A stretch of 64,000 bases of DNA from Methylomicrobium agile (GTDB lineage: Bacteria > Pseudomonadota > Gammaproteobacteria > Methylococcales > Methylomonadaceae). The DNA lies in contig NZ_JPOJ01000001.1 in the NCBI RefSeq assembly GCF_000733855.1, positions 868,001 to 932,000 of the forward strand, given 5' to 3'. Made by a program: the position numbers and the translations under genes. The notes below the pieces were generated by a model. That model saw nothing but the letters and a program-made list of their open reading frames with translations, was not told the origin of the DNA and searched no databases. Below, one piece after another: positions 63,443 through 64,000 of the stretch. How positions within the stretch are numbered: position 1 is the stretch's first letter; each line of letters opens with the position of its first letter.

Positions 63443-63910
63443 TTAAAACGACAACGTACCGAGCTCTTCCAGTCCGTCGTTATCTTCGCCGGCCAGCCAC
63501 TCCGCTTCTTTCGCCGTCCAGGCGTCTTCGTTCCAGATCTCGAATTTGTTCAACTGTCCGACGAGAACGATTTTTTTTTCCATATTGGCGAAACGTCTGA
63601 GTTTTTCCGGCAACAACAACCGGCCCTGTGCATCCATTTCACATTCCGAAGCGTTACCGATCAGAAAGCGGCGCAATTTGCCGGCCATTTTGTTCAGGGT
63701 CGGTAATTTACTGATGGTTTGTTCGAGTTTTCCCCATTCGGGCAGCGGATAAAGCCAAAGGCAACCGGCTTCGCCGACGCATAACTCGTTGACCGCAACG
63801 GTGACGACCAACTGACGCTCGCAACAATCCTGCAGTTCATCCCGGTAGCGAGTCGGAATCGCCAGACGGCCTTTGTCGTCAAGATTGAGCGAACTGATGC
63901 CCCGAAACAA
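63443..63910 (-). CDS. mraZ: Transcriptional regulator MraZ
   Basis: SpoVT/AbrB-like DNA-binding protein that represses the dcw promoter in other bacteria. 155 residues with the double-repeat pattern: FRGISSLNLDDKGRLAIP in the first half and CEMDAQGRLLLPEKLRRFA in the second (the DxxGR motif twice). The start is TTG at 63910, four bases after GGAGGGAG; it gives the canonical MFRG N-terminus, and no ATG fits. It is the first gene of the dcw cluster. Confidence 0.93.
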   Translation of the reverse strand: MFRGISSLNLDDKGRLAIPTRYRDELQDCCERQLVVTVAVNELCVGEAGCLWLYPLPEWGKLEQTISKLPTLNKMAGKLRRFLIGNASECEMDAQGRLLLPEKLRRFANMEKKIVLVGQLNKFEIWNEDAWTAKEAEWLAGEDNDGLEELGTLSF

Positions 63911-63944
63911 AAACTCCCTCCGAAACTAGAAAAAACCAAAATTT

Positions 63945-63997
63945 TCCACTTTTTCCCACTAAGGCTCCACTATAAGATTCTAGCGAACCAGAGTCAA
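63945..63997 (-). promoter_or_regulatory. dcw promoter with three MraZ-box-like direct repeats
   Basis: On the minus strand, -35 TTGACT (63992-63997) and -10 TATAGT (63969-63974) are 17 bases apart. Three AGTGGA/AGTGGG repeats follow at 63966-63971, 63955-63960 and 63945-63950, spaced 11 and 10 bases. This spacing matches known MraZ operators (GTGGG-type direct repeats about 10 bases apart), and the first overlaps the -10 box, so autorepression is expected. Confidence 0.75.
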
Positions 63998-64000
63998 GAG

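Overview
The window most likely comes from a type I (gammaproteobacterial, Methylococcales-type) methanotroph; the genus cannot be fixed from sequence alone. Three things point there: a ribulose monophosphate (RuMP) formaldehyde-assimilation locus (hexulose-6-phosphate synthase, hexulose-6-phosphate isomerase, transketolase, transaldolase, class II aldolase), a hopanoid C-3 methylase (HpnR-type radical SAM enzyme), and a gammaproteobacterial dcw (division and cell wall) cluster.

Layout. 1-1.8 kb: a lipoprotein and a pterin carbinolamine dehydratase. 1.8-9.9 kb, minus strand: the RuMP locus in transcription order hps-phi-tkt-[membrane KYL protein]-[16-copy KYL repeat protein]-tal-fba. The two middle genes belong to no family I recognise. 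They share the short motif [ST]-G-V-x-[KR]-Y-[LVI], 16 times in the soluble protein and 3 times in the cytoplasmic tail of a single-pass membrane protein. This is the most novel part of the window and looks like a multivalent scaffold with a membrane anchor, placed among the enzymes that trap formaldehyde. 10.7-14.9 kb: a HAD phosphatase, dihydroxyacetone kinase subunits DhaK and DhaL in convergent orientation, a PfkB-type sugar kinase, and a corrinoid adenosyltransferase. 15-21.9 kb: small proteins, a Crp/Fnr regulator, glmS with a hairpin-rich leader, a decayed IS200 transposase, and an unknown membrane protein. 22-29.9 kb, minus strand: an SDR, a GNAT-C39 peptidase fusion and a DUF2817 metallopeptidase; then ispG followed by two membrane GTPases and a retropepsin-like protease. 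30-31.7 kb: a phosphoesterase followed by a gene graveyard (DapA-family and acetoacetyl-CoA synthetase remnants) and a MITE-like element. 31.8-37.6 kb: a multicopper oxidase, hpnR, an exported protein and glnS. 37.8-42.5 kb: a two-protein signalling pair (HDOD-GAF-histidine kinase and REC-PAS-PAS-GGDEF-EAL). 43.2-45.3 kb: three small exported proteins and a DciA-like protein. 45.3-64 kb, minus strand: the complete dcw run mraZ-rsmH-ftsL-ftsI-murE-murF-mraY-murD-ftsW-murG-murC-murB-ddl-ftsQ-ftsA-ftsZ, then lpxC, with a promoter and MraZ-box-like repeats at the right edge.

How the genes work together. The RuMP locus fixes formaldehyde onto ribulose 5-phosphate (HPS), isomerises the product to fructose 6-phosphate (PHI), and regenerates the acceptor through aldolase, transaldolase and transketolase. 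The dcw genes make lipid II and build the division septum, with the overlaps typical of that cluster. Start sites were set from Shine-Dalgarno sequences, conserved N-termini and gene overlaps. No tRNA, rRNA, CRISPR array or intact insertion sequence was found by reading. All family assignments come from motif recognition, not from database searches.
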